Shown: positions 1 to 7,866 of the stretch, piece after piece
Position numbering within the stretch: position 1 is the first letter of the stretch
Layout of the letters: the number at the start of each line of letters is the position of its first letter
Assembly: GCF_012933445.1 (NCBI RefSeq)
Contig: NZ_JABBNC010000025.1
Location: forward strand, 87,632 to 151,631
DNA: 64,000 bases
Reading direction: 5' to 3'
DNA from: Actinoplanes sp. TBRC 11911
GTDB taxonomy: Bacteria > Actinomycetota > Actinomycetes > Mycobacteriales > Micromonosporaceae
Position numbers and translations under genes: made by a program
Notes under the pieces: model-generated
Told to the model about the DNA's origin: nothing
The model's database searches: none
Seen by the model: only the letters and a program-made list of their open reading frames with translations

Positions 1-2
1 TG

Positions 3-1163
3 ACCTGGATCCAGGCCTTCGTCGCGGAGGTGCAACGGCGCACCGGCACCAAACCGATGATCTACACGAACCCGAACTGGTGGAACCCCTGCACCGGCAA
101 CAGCAAGGCGTTCGCCTCGCTGCCACTGGACCATGCCGCGTACGCCAGCACGCCGGGAACCGTCTCGGCCGGCTGGGCCACCTTCACCGTCTGGCAGTAC
201 ACCAGCAGCGGCACCGTCGCGGGCATCACCGGCAACGTGGACCGCAACGTGTTCAACGGCTCGGTCGCCGGACTGGCCACCCTGGCGGGTAAGCCGATTG
301 CCCGCACCGCCAACGATTTCGACGCCGACCGGCGCAGCGAGTTCACGCTTTACCGCCCGCCGAACGGTTTCTGGAACCTCCTCAACGCCGCCACCGGCAC
401 CCAGATCCGCGGCAGTTACGTCTACGGCGGCGAACCGGGCGACGTGCCGCTCACCGGGGACTTCGACGGTGACGGGCATGCCGACATCGCGCTCTACAAT
501 CACGGCCAATGGAACATCCGCAGCCAATACCGCGGCGTCGACCTGGCCACCGATTACCCGTACGGGGGAAATGCCAGCGATATTCCGCTCGTCGGCGATT
601 TCGACGGTGACGGGATCGACGACATCGCGCTCTACCGTCAATCCGCGGGCCAGTGGTGGGTCAAGAGCCTCAGCCGCAACCTTCAGCTGTACGGCGGTAC
701 GGTGCTCGGCGGCGCCACGGACCTGCCGGTGGTCGGCGATTTCGACGGCGACGGTTACGCCGACGCCGCGGTGTACGGCGGCGGGCTGTGGAACATCAAG
801 AGCCTGCATCGCGGGGTCACGTTGGTCAGCGGCTACGCCTACGGCGGCAACCCCACCGACATCCCGCTGGCGGGCGACTTCGACGGGGACGGCAAGGATG
901 ACATCGTGCTCTACCGCAAGGGCCTGGGCCAGTGGTGGATAAAGAGCACCAGCCGCAACGCGCAGCTGTACGCCGCCTACGCGTACGGTGGGGACGCTTC
1001 CGACGTGCCGGCCACCGGCGACTACGACGGTGACGGGTTCGCCGACATCGTGGTCTACCGCACCGCCAAGGGCCAGTGGAACGTCAAGAGCCCGCACCGC
1101 GGGGTGCAGCTCTACGGCAGCTACCAGTACGGCGGCGCCCTCGACGTGCTGCCCACCAGTTGA
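3..1163 (+). CDS. GH25 lysozyme-like protein with C-terminal FG-GAP/VCBS repeats (5' end outside window)
   Basis: The reading frame is already open at base 3, so the N-terminus lies upstream. The first ~95 visible residues look like the end of a GH25 muramidase barrel: PMIYTNPNWW, then WQYTSSGTVAGITGNVDRN, where the WQY and D-x-N motifs are typical of the family. After that come about six repeats with Asp-rich calcium-loop motifs (DFDADRRSE, DFDGDGHAD, DFDGDGIDD, DFDGDGYAD, DFDGDGKDD, DYDGDGFAD), forming a beta-propeller-like FG-GAP/VCBS region. The protein is probably secreted and cleaves peptidoglycan, with the repeats binding wall or carbohydrate. Signal peptide and catalytic acids are outside the window, so activity cannot be judged. 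Confidence 0.85.
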   Translation, partial: TWIQAFVAEVQRRTGTKPMIYTNPNWWNPCTGNSKAFASLPLDHAAYASTPGTVSAGWATFTVWQYTSSGTVAGITGNVDRNVFNGSVAGLATLAGKPIARTANDFDADRRSEFTLYRPPNGFWNLLNAATGTQIRGSYVYGGEPGDVPLTGDFDGDGHADIALYNHGQWNIRSQYRGVDLATDYPYGGNASDIPLVGDFDGDGIDDIALYRQSAGQWWVKSLSRNLQLYGGTVLGGATDLPVVGDFDGDGYADAAVYGGGLWNIKSLHRGVTLVSGYAYGGNPTDIPLAGDFDGDGKDDIVLYRKGLGQWWIKSTSRNAQLYAAYAYGGDASDVPATGDYDGDGFADIVVYRTAKGQWNVKSPHRGVQLYGSYQYGGALDVLPTS

Positions 1164-1259
1164 CCGACCAGGGTTTCTCCCTGGGTCGTGCCCCGCCAAT
1201 CCTTGGCAGGCTGGTGGACGGCATCTTCGCGTCGATTCTCCCGAAGGGCAGTGCGTGCC

Positions 1260-2438
1260 ATGACCTCGCTCGAGCAGCAGATCCGGCCGTTCACCGTGCG
1301 TTTCCGTGACGAGGCGCTCGACGATCTGCGTCGCCGGCTGGCGACGACCCGCTGGCCGTCGCAGGAACTCGTCGGTGACCGCTCGCAGGGGGTGCAGCTG
1401 GCCACCATGGCGGCGCTGCATCAGTACTGGGAGAAGGAGTACGACCTGCGGCGGGTCGAGTCCCGGCTGAACGCGCTGCCGCAGTTCACCACCGAGATCG
1501 ACGGCGTGACCATCCACTTCCTGCACGTCCGGTCCGAGAATCCGGACGCGCTGCCGCTGATCATGACGCATGGGTGGCCGGGTTCGGTCGTCGAGATGCT
1601 CGACTCGGTCGGGCCGCTGACCGATCCGAGCACCCCTGCGGACGCGTTCCACCTGGTGCTGCCGTCGCTGCCCGGGTACGGCTTCTCGGGTGAGCCGGTC
1701 CAGACCGGGTGGGACCTCGCGCGTACGGCTCGTGCGTGGGCCGAGCTGATGCGGCGGCTGGGTTACGACCGGTACGTGGCGCAGGGCGGTGACGTTGGCG
1801 CCGGCGTCACCGACGCGATGGGCCGGATCGGCCCGGACGGGTTGATCGGCATCCACACCAACCTGCTCGTGCCGGCGCTCAACGATCCGTCCGTGCTGCC
1901 GGACGCCACCGAGGAGGAGCGGGCCGCGCTCGCCGCGATCAAGCTGTTCCAGACCAGCGGAAACGGCTATTTCGTGGAGATGGCCTCGCGGCCGCAGACG
2001 ATCGGGTACGCGCTGCTGGACTCGCCGGCCGCGCTGGCCGCCTGGATGATCGACCACGACACCGACGCCTACTACAAGATCGGGCACGCGTTCGTGGACG
2101 GGCAGTCCTCGGGCAACCTCACCCCGGACCACATTCTCGACAACATCACGGCGTACTGGCTGACCGGCACGGGTGCGTCGGCGGCGCGGTCCTATTGGGA
2201 GGCGTACGGGCCGGACGCACCCACCGCGGGCAGTGCGCCGTTGCCGGCACCGCGGGTGCCGGTCGGCTTCAGCACGTTCCCGGGCGAGATCTGGCGGACA
2301 CCGCGTAGCTGGGCCGAGAAGTCCTATCCCACGCTCAACTATTTCGGCGAGGCGGCGCGGGGTGGGCACTTCGCGGCGTGGGAGGAGCCGGAGCTGTTCG
2401 CGGCGGAGCTGCAGGCCGCGTTCCGCCCGCTTCGATAG
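1260..2438 (+). CDS. epoxide hydrolase, alpha/beta-hydrolase fold with EHN-type N-terminal domain
   Basis: The product of 392 residues has the microsomal-type epoxide hydrolase layout. An N-terminal domain (IRPFTVRF, LRRRLATTRWP) precedes an alpha/beta-hydrolase domain with the oxyanion motif HGWPGS near residue 104, the nucleophile Asp in GGDVGAG near residue 178, and the catalytic His in GGHFAAWEEPE near residue 370. Such enzymes open epoxides through an alkyl-enzyme ester. An ATG 72 bases upstream is in frame, but homology begins at MTSLEQQIRPF, so the ATG at 1260 is preferred. It ends 3 bases from the convergent HD-domain gene. The substrate is unknown. Confidence 0.9.
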   Translation: MTSLEQQIRPFTVRFRDEALDDLRRRLATTRWPSQELVGDRSQGVQLATMAALHQYWEKEYDLRRVESRLNALPQFTTEIDGVTIHFLHVRSENPDALPLIMTHGWPGSVVEMLDSVGPLTDPSTPADAFHLVLPSLPGYGFSGEPVQTGWDLARTARAWAELMRRLGYDRYVAQGGDVGAGVTDAMGRIGPDGLIGIHTNLLVPALNDPSVLPDATEEERAALAAIKLFQTSGNGYFVEMASRPQTIGYALLDSPAALAAWMIDHDTDAYYKIGHAFVDGQSSGNLTPDHILDNITAYWLTGTGASAARSYWEAYGPDAPTAGSAPLPAPRVPVGFSTFPGEIWRTPRSWAEKSYPTLNYFGEAARGGHFAAWEEPELFAAELQAAFRPLR

Positions 2439-2440
2439 CT

Positions 2441-2971
2441 TCAGGAGTATGAGGGTTGGCCGAGCGCGGCGAGGCGTCGGTCCACCCGATTGACGGCGGC
2501 GCGCAGCACCGGCTCGCGGCGGGCGTGGGCGATGGCGTTGGCCGAGTCCGGGCCGTGCCGGCGGAGCATGTCGGCGAGGCGTTCGGCGAAGGTCACGCTG
2601 TCGCCGTCGGGTCCGACGGTCTGGTCGGCGTAGGTGAGAGCGTCGCCCACCGCGAGGGCCGGCGGCGGGAATCCGGCGACTGCGCCGACCAGGCCGCGGA
2701 CGGCGGCGACCTCGGCGGCGCCCGAGTGGTGGGCGACCAGGGCGGCGACGGCCATCGGCCACTGGCGGGCGTGCAGGTAAAGGGCGCCGTCAAGGGGATG
2801 GAATCCGGTGGTCTGCAGTGCCGGTGCGTAGCCGATGTCGTGCAGCCAGGCCGCCGCCACTTCTCCTTGGCGACCCAGCCGAGGCGACCAGCAGATCAGT
2901 GATGATGACCGACGAGCGCAAGCGCTACATTGCTGAACGCTGGTCTTATTGGCGCGAAATCGAGACGTCAC
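2441..2971 (-). pseudogene. HD-domain phosphohydrolase-like gene missing its N-terminus
   Basis: From about SPRLGRQGEV onward the frame looks like a small HD-domain protein (AAAWLHDIGYAP, FHPLDGALYL, LVAHHSG). Members of this group normally carry a further ~40-50 residues with the first metal-ligand histidine before WLHD. Here that segment is replaced by unrelated sequence (MTSRFRANKTSVQQ...) with no resemblance to an HD helix, and no other frame upstream restores it. The first ligand is therefore missing and the gene is probably a non-functional remnant. A functional but divergent protein is less likely. Confidence 0.6.
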
Positions 2972-3142
2972 TGAAAGGTCAGTCGCGGAATACGCAAGCG
3001 CATCAGCTGGGTTACGAGTAGGATTGTTTCAATCTCAACCATAAACGCTCAAACGCGAGGTAGCACTACCTATTCGCCCGCTTTACTGGCAGCGCACGAC
3101 TGTCGGCCAGTGCCGTGCGGCCAGATTAAGTTGACCCGTATG

Positions 3143-4198
3143 TCAATACTGAATGCGCAGTTGGGTCTCTTTCTTGTTGACGACCCCACGTTCGGTTGCG
3201 CAAAGCGCCACGTTACCCGGATAAATCGTAAGCGCCGGATCAGCCAACCGATCGGTATCCCATTGGCGGATCTGGCCGACGATGAACTCTGCGAGTTTGT
3301 GGCCGGCGCGTCCGTGACCGATGGCTCCGAGTTCCCAGCGGCCGGGCTCGTCGGTGCGGCGGATGGAGAAGTACGCCAGCGACCCTCGACCAATGAGTGC
3401 TGGCGATCGGATGGGCACGGCGGGCATGCACAGTCCGGAGTCGACGGCCTTCCGGTCGGCCTGGATGCGGGCGGTGCCGGGATGCGTGGCGCTCAAATGC
3501 ATCCACAGCAGGTCGAACGGTTCTTCGCTTCCGACCGTCAGATCGCTCCACACCTGGGTTTTCTCGCGGTTGCGAACGCCGTCGATGCCGTTGAGCGCGT
3601 CGGCCTGGTCGATGTCGTAGTGGATCGTGACCAGGCCGTCGGCGTCGATGGTGTGCCTGCGCTCGCCGTACTGGCCCAGCATCGGCACGAATCCGCACAG
3701 CGAAGTCCGGTCGGCGACCAATCGGTCAGTCTGCTTCACGAGGGACACCGCGCGGCTGGTGCCGCGCCAGCGTAACGGCAGCACGAGCCGACCGTCAGGT
3801 TTGAGCTGATCCCACCAAGCGTGCGGGACGTCCCATGCTCCTACGGTGACGATGATCCGGTCGTAGGGGGCGCCCTCCGGTGCCCCATCAGCGCCATCTC
3901 GGGTGATCACCTTGACGTTGTGGAAGCCGGTGTCGTCGAGGTGGTGGCGGGCTGCGGCGGTGACGTCGGCGTTGATGTCGACGGTGGTGACCGAGCCGGT
4001 TGGGCCGGTAAGGGTTTTCAGCAGGGCCGCGTTGTAGCCCGTGCCGGCGCCGATTTCCAGGACGTTGTGTCCCTCGTGCACGTCGAGCATGTCGAGCATC
4101 TCGGCGACGACGTCCGGGTGTGAGGCCACGTCGCCCAACGACCATTCATGCACCACGAAGGTGTCTAGCTGTGGTGATTGAAGGGGCTGGTCATCCAC
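3143..4198 (-). CDS. protein-L-isoaspartate methyltransferase-like protein of the FxLD type, possibly short at the N-terminus
   Basis: The SAM-binding core is clear: LEIGAGTGYNAALL near residue 47, VTTVDINADVTAAA, and IIVTVGAWDVPHAWWDQLKPDG, as in PCMT enzymes. The long C-terminal half (ending PALTIYPG) matches the methyltransferases found with FxLD-type RiPP systems, where the enzyme remodels Asp residues of a precursor. Family members usually have ~70-80 more residues before the core. Here only ~35 precede it, and the start overlaps the end of the neighbouring gene at 4165, which suggests N-terminal loss. No FxLD-like precursor peptide was found nearby. Confidence 0.7.
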   Translation of the reverse strand: MDDQPLQSPQLDTFVVHEWSLGDVASHPDVVAEMLDMLDVHEGHNVLEIGAGTGYNAALLKTLTGPTGSVTTVDINADVTAAARHHLDDTGFHNVKVITRDGADGAPEGAPYDRIIVTVGAWDVPHAWWDQLKPDGRLVLPLRWRGTSRAVSLVKQTDRLVADRTSLCGFVPMLGQYGERRHTIDADGLVTIHYDIDQADALNGIDGVRNREKTQVWSDLTVGSEEPFDLLWMHLSATHPGTARIQADRKAVDSGLCMPAVPIRSPALIGRGSLAYFSIRRTDEPGRWELGAIGHGRAGHKLAEFIVGQIRQWDTDRLADPALTIYPGNVALCATERGVVNKKETQLRIQY

Positions 4199-4782
4199 TC
4201 ATAGTTGCCACTGGATGCGTACGCGTCGCACCGGCTCGGTGCCGTTTGCTTCGTCACGGCCGCGGAGGAGAACTTGTTGTCATCCCTGCCGAGGTTGTAG
4301 CCGACCATAGCCTTCGCGGTATGTGGCCCGAACAGAACCGCTTCACTGAGGTGGCCGTCCGGAATTTGGAAGCCCGGATTTCCCCACATCATGAGGCACT
4401 GATCAGTCTCATTGTCCACAAACGAGACCTTGTCGTCGATCAGGTGACCGTTGGTGAAATGGCTATTCTTACTGAAGTCGGTGATCGAGCCGAATACGTC
4501 GAGTTGCACCGAACCGGTTCCATACTCGAATGCCTGGTCGACGTTTGCGGTAATGGTCTTCGGATGTCCCATAAGCTGGCTTGTCTGATCGGACATGCTT
4601 CCCGCGCGCTGCGGGTTTCCATTGTTGTCGTGGAAGTACTCGTAGAAGCAGACGTGGTTGATCGGACATGGTGCCGGGCCGGCGGCCGACGCAGGTGCAT
4701 TGACACCGCTAGCAACCATTGCCGCCGTCGCGGCGACGACGCTCGCGGCCATAACAGACAGACGTTTGATCAGTGTTCGCAC
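4165..4782 (-). CDS. secreted protein, peptidase inhibitor family I36-like
   Basis: The GTG at 4782 is chosen because AGGGGG lies 7 bases upstream and the next residues form a signal peptide (VRTLIKRLSVMAASVVAATAAM, cleavage near ASA-AG). The mature part of ~170 residues has CPINHVCFYEYFHDNNG, the Cys/aromatic pattern of actinobacterial I36-like crystallin-fold secreted proteins, followed by a divergent C-terminus. Four cysteines (CPINHVC, QCLMM, RCDAY) could form disulfides. It probably acts outside the cell. Inhibitor function is inferred only from family resemblance. Its 3' end overlaps the methyltransferase start by 34 bases. Confidence 0.65.
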   Translation of the reverse strand: MRTLIKRLSVMAASVVAATAAMVASGVNAPASAAGPAPCPINHVCFYEYFHDNNGNPQRAGSMSDQTSQLMGHPKTITANVDQAFEYGTGSVQLDVFGSITDFSKNSHFTNGHLIDDKVSFVDNETDQCLMMWGNPGFQIPDGHLSEAVLFGPHTAKAMVGYNLGRDDNKFSSAAVTKQTAPSRCDAYASSGNYEWMTSPFNHHS

Positions 4783-5001
4783 AGGAATCCCCCTAACGCA
4801 CGTGAAACCCAAATGGTCCTGGGCACCCCACCAAATTAGGCAGGGCCGCGCCCGGATGACAGGCCAGGATTGGGCTACGAAAAGCGGGCGACTATTCCTT
4901 GCGGCCGACGGCGGCGAACTGGGCGATGTCCGGTTGCGCCCGAGCCCGTTGCGCGGGCTGCGCAACGGGCTCGGATGGCCGGTCAGGGTGCGTGGTCCCG
5001 G

Positions 5002-5151
5002 TCAGCCGCGCCCGCGAACCGCCCTGGGCTGCACGTGGATGCCGTCGGCGAACTCCACGATGTCCTGCTGGCTCCACGCGCGGGCGTCCCAGATCTGCAC
5101 CTGCATCCAGACACCGCCGTCTGCCGCGTCCTGCGGCGCGATCGGCTCCCA
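5002..5151 (-). pseudogene. C-terminal remnant of a gene that followed the sigma factor
   Basis: In a third minus-strand frame an open stretch encodes WEPIAPQDAADGGVWMQVQ, then IWDARAWSQQDIVEFADGIH and VQPRAVRGRG before a stop at 5002. It reads like the natural C-terminus of a folded protein, unlike the Arg-rich translation of the sigma-factor frame over the same bases. In SigE-type operons the sigma gene is often followed by a lipoprotein or anti-sigma partner. This fragment is probably the tail of that partner, joined to the sigma gene by an internal deletion. Confidence 0.45.
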
Positions 5152-5152
5152 T

Positions 5153-5633
5153 CAGCGTGTCCGGCAGGGCGGCACGCAGCCGCTCCGAGGCCCGGGCGGT
5201 CTGGCTTTTCACCGTCCCCGGGGAGCAGCCGAGGATGTCGGCCACCTCAGCCACCGGGAGGTCGCAGAGGAAGCGCAGGATAAGGACGGCCTGCTGCCGG
5301 AGCGGGATCCGGGCGAGTACGGCTCGTACCACGGTGCGGTCCTCGACCGGTGGGTGCGCGGGGGCGGGATGGTCGGGTGCCGAGGCGAGCAGGCGGACCC
5401 GGCACCAGCCGCGCCTGCGCTCGTCCAGGAACGCCCGGACGAGGACCGTGTGCACGTACGCGTCGATGTTGTCCACGCGGGAGAATCCGCCCTCAGCGTG
5501 CGTACACCTTGGTGACGGTCTCCTGGACCAGGTCGTCAGCCTGGTCGCCGTCCCCGCAGAGCAGGTACGCCATGCGCCGGAGCGCCGTCAGCTGTCCGTC
5601 GAAATAGGCCAGGTACGCGGGTCCGACTGTCAT
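5153..5633 (-). pseudogene. SigE-family (ECF-like) sigma-70 factor, frameshifted
   Basis: Region 2 is read from the ATG at 5633 (MTVGPAYLAYFDGQL, RRMAYLLCGDGDQADDLVQE, TVTKVYAR) and hits a stop at 5493. The match continues in another frame as GGFSRVDNIDAYVHTVLVR, AFLDERRRGW and region 4 (PLRQQAVLILRFLCDLPVAE, VADILGCSPGTVKSQTARA). One extra base near 5494 explains the break. SigE-type sigma factors direct RNA polymerase to stress promoters. After RLRAALPDTL the frame runs into unrelated Arg-rich residues, so the 3' end is damaged too. One sequencing error could explain the first lesion but not both. Confidence 0.75.
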
Positions 5634-5856
5634 CCATGCATTCCCCCTCTGTCGATGCCTCGCCTGATAAGACGGGAACGCGGCACAGGAGGTGGTACGG
5701 GCCTGCGCCTGCCCTGGCCGCGGCTGAGTTCGACCACTGGACGACACCGGGCCGCCTGGTCGTCTTTCGACATGGTCGTCTACATGGAGCACCCGCAGCT
5801 GGGAACACCGGCGCTCAGACGCCGGATCGCCCCGGCCAACGCCAGGCGACAGTGGC

Positions 5857-6075
5857 TTACTTAATCCGGCCGACAAGGAAGTACGCGGCTGGCGCGATCC
5901 CTGCGGAGTTGATGAGGGCAGTTGAAGCCCATAGCCACTTAGGACCGCGCACCTCGTTCGCTCGCCGACGCTTGAGGTCGATCAACATCGCGGCCTTGAA
6001 CGCGGTCTCGGCGACCGTCATCCCGATGATGGAGCGGCGCTGCGCCTGACTGAGATCTTGCCAACGCTTCGACAT
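5857..6075 (-). CDS. small membrane protein, PLD-nuclease-N-like
   Basis: This is a 72-residue protein starting MSKRWQDLSQAQRRSIIGM. The ATG at 6075 follows a GCGGGG site, and the longer start (MQVKGERGST) has none. There are two hydrophobic stretches: IIGMTVAETAFKAAMLIDL, and WLWASTALINSAGIAPAAYF ahead of the C-terminal FLVGRIK. A basic loop (KRRRANEVRGPKWLW) lies between them, as in small actinobacterial phospholipase-D-nuclease-N-like membrane proteins. No catalytic function is expected. It sits between two broken genes and appears intact. Confidence 0.6.
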   Translation of the reverse strand: MSKRWQDLSQAQRRSIIGMTVAETAFKAAMLIDLKRRRANEVRGPKWLWASTALINSAGIAPAAYFLVGRIK

Positions 6076-6148
6076 CGTGCTACCCCGCTCGCCTTTTACT
6101 TGCAAGCTACAACCGGTCGGCCGTGATGGCGATCCGTACTCGGCGACG

Positions 6149-6331
6149 TCAGCGCCCCGGAGATCCCAGCTGGATCATGGCGGCTGGGATGTCAATGGTC
6201 CGCAGGTCGTCGGCGGGTCCGGCCTCCAGCAGCAGGACGCGGACGTCAGAGTCCTTGGTGAGCCGGTTGGCCAGGACGGATCCGCTGCTACCGGCCCCGA
6301 TGATCACGTGGTCGTAACCTGTTGTGGCCAT
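6149..6331 (-). pseudogene. GMC-family oxidoreductase, N-terminal fragment only
   Basis: The 60-residue frame is a clean FAD-binding N-terminus of a glucose-methanol-choline oxidoreductase: YDHVIIGAGSSGSVLANRL, then VRVLLLEAGP and TIDIPAAMIQLG. Full members are over 500 residues. Here the frame stops after QLGSPGR and no continuation is visible in the next 300 bases in any frame. The start lies 3 bases after the stop of the SnoaL-like gene, so the two were probably one operon. The fragment cannot bind substrate and is a deletion remnant. Confidence 0.8.
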
Positions 6332-6334
6332 GAA

Positions 6335-6850
6335 CTATCGGGCTTCGGTGACGAGGTCGGCGATGGTGAACGGGCTGTCCAGCGCGCCGCCCGGGCCCAC
6401 CATGACCCGCCACCATTGGCGTAGCGCGAAGCGGAAACGCTGCTCCGGCAGATTGGTCGGCCACGCCGAAGCCTCGGTGACGGCGCCCTGCCAGTCGACG
6501 TCGAACGTGACGTCATAGGCGTCGTCGCCAGAATAGTTGACCCTGAGGTTCGACAACTCGTGGAAGTTCCACTGCGTGTTGGCCAGCAGTTGCTTGTACC
6601 AGGCGGTGAATTGCTCGATGTCATGCATCGGCTCAGTGCCGGGGATGACCAGGGTGAGGTGTTCGCCGGTTGCCAGGTGCGTGGCGAGCTGCTCGGCCGG
6701 AGCCCGGTGTTCGAACAGCGTGAACCAGGTGTAGACGAAACGGCGTATGTCGTTGGCGTTCGCGTCCTCGGCATCGCGGGGCGGCAATCCTGGGCTCAGT
6801 ACGGGATCGCTGGACGCGGCCGTGTTGCCGGTAGGGGTTGTCGATGTCAT
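6335..6850 (-). CDS. SnoaL-like/NTF2-fold protein
   Basis: The ~171-residue protein is predicted to have a cone-shaped alpha+beta barrel of the NTF2/SnoaL type: FVYTWFTLFEHRAPAEQLA, then HLTLVIPGTEPMHDIEQF, WYKQLLANTQWNFHELSN and strand-rich YDVTFDVDWQGAV. Such proteins are ketosteroid-isomerase-like enzymes or partners of oxidoreductases. The start at MTSTTPTGN is preferred over an upstream ATG because the first 23 residues of the longer form look non-coding. The next gene (GMC oxidoreductase) is truncated, so the enzyme pair is probably lost. Confidence 0.6.
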   Translation of the reverse strand: MTSTTPTGNTAASSDPVLSPGLPPRDAEDANANDIRRFVYTWFTLFEHRAPAEQLATHLATGEHLTLVIPGTEPMHDIEQFTAWYKQLLANTQWNFHELSNLRVNYSGDDAYDVTFDVDWQGAVTEASAWPTNLPEQRFRFALRQWWRVMVGPGGALDSPFTIADLVTEAR

Positions 6851-6905
6851 GCCGCCACGATGCCCGGCGGTGATTCCGCCGCCAAGAATGGTTATGCATG
6901 GACGA

Positions 6906-7857
6906 TCACATCCGTGCATCAGCGCCGGTGGCGGGCGATCGACTGACCGCGGTGGTCAACTTTTCTACCGCCTCGCGGGCAGCGGCGATAAGGGCGCTTG
7001 CCGTACGGGGAGCGTGTGGGGTGGTGAGCGCCACGAGCTCGCACCGTTCGTCGGCGAGCGGCCGGGCAACCACGTCACGGGGCAGGTCGGTGGCGGCAAA
7101 CCAGGGCAGCAGAGCGACACCCATGCCGGCCGCGACCAGCTCGACGATGACGCCCGTGTCGTTGGCCTGCGCGGCCGGCAGCGGGGTGAAGCCGTACCGC
7201 CGGCAGGTGCGCTCGATCCCGGCGCGGTAGCCCGTCTGCCCGTCGCCGGACGGAAGCACGAAGGGCTGCGTTGCCGCGTCGGACAGCACGACCGCGTCCT
7301 TGACCGCCAGGGGATGCCCCGCGGGCACCATGATCATGCGCGGGCCGGTGGCGATCGTCACGGCGCGCAGGTCCGGGATGAGCAGGGGCAGATCGGTGTT
7401 GGTGTGGACCAGCCCGATCTGGACACGTCCGGCGCGCAACGCCGCGAGCTGCTCGGGAAGGCTGGCTTCGTGCAGCGTCAGCAGCAGCCGCGGATGCGTG
7501 GCGCGCAGGGTGCCGACGATCAGGGGGACCAGGCGTACGGCGAACGAGCTCAGATGGCTGACGGTGAGGGTCTCGGATTGCTCGCCGGCCGTCGCTCTGC
7601 TCTCCGCGACGCCCTGCTCCACCATCGCGAGCGCCGGGGTGACGCGGTCAAGCAACGCTTGGCCGGCCGCGGTCAGCGCGATCGGTCGTGGCGGACGGTC
7701 GAACAAGCGCACGCTCCAGCCTGGCTACCTGCTGGCTCAGCGCCGGCTGGGCGATATGCAATCGCTGCGCGGCCCGCGAGAAATGCAGTTCCTGGGCCAG
7801 AACCAGAAACGGCGACAGCAACCGCAGGTCGAGGGACGAGTCGAACGGCGCGGCCAT
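6906..7857 (-). pseudogene. LysR-family transcriptional regulator, frameshifted
   Basis: The winged-helix N-terminus (LRLLSPFLVLAQELHFSRAA, LHIAQPALSQQVARLERA) starts at 7857 and runs out of frame near 7705. The effector-binding half resumes as RLFDRPPRPIALTAAGQAL in another frame and continues to 6906 with a complete LysR substrate domain (VGLVHTNTDLPLL, GLLD-like VELVAAGMGVALLPWF). About three codons' worth of sequence (ALGV in relatives) is lost at the junction, so a short deletion fits better than a single-base error. If the call is correct, no full regulator is made. It sits 9 bases after the FAD monooxygenase gene. Confidence 0.75.
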
Positions 7858-7866
7858 GCCGCCAGA

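Noticed and set aside
2902..3021. 39-codon plus-strand frame (MMTDERKRYIAERWSYWREI)
   Set aside because: Looks somewhat protein-like but has no ribosome site or partner and overlaps the broken end of the HD gene; insufficient support.
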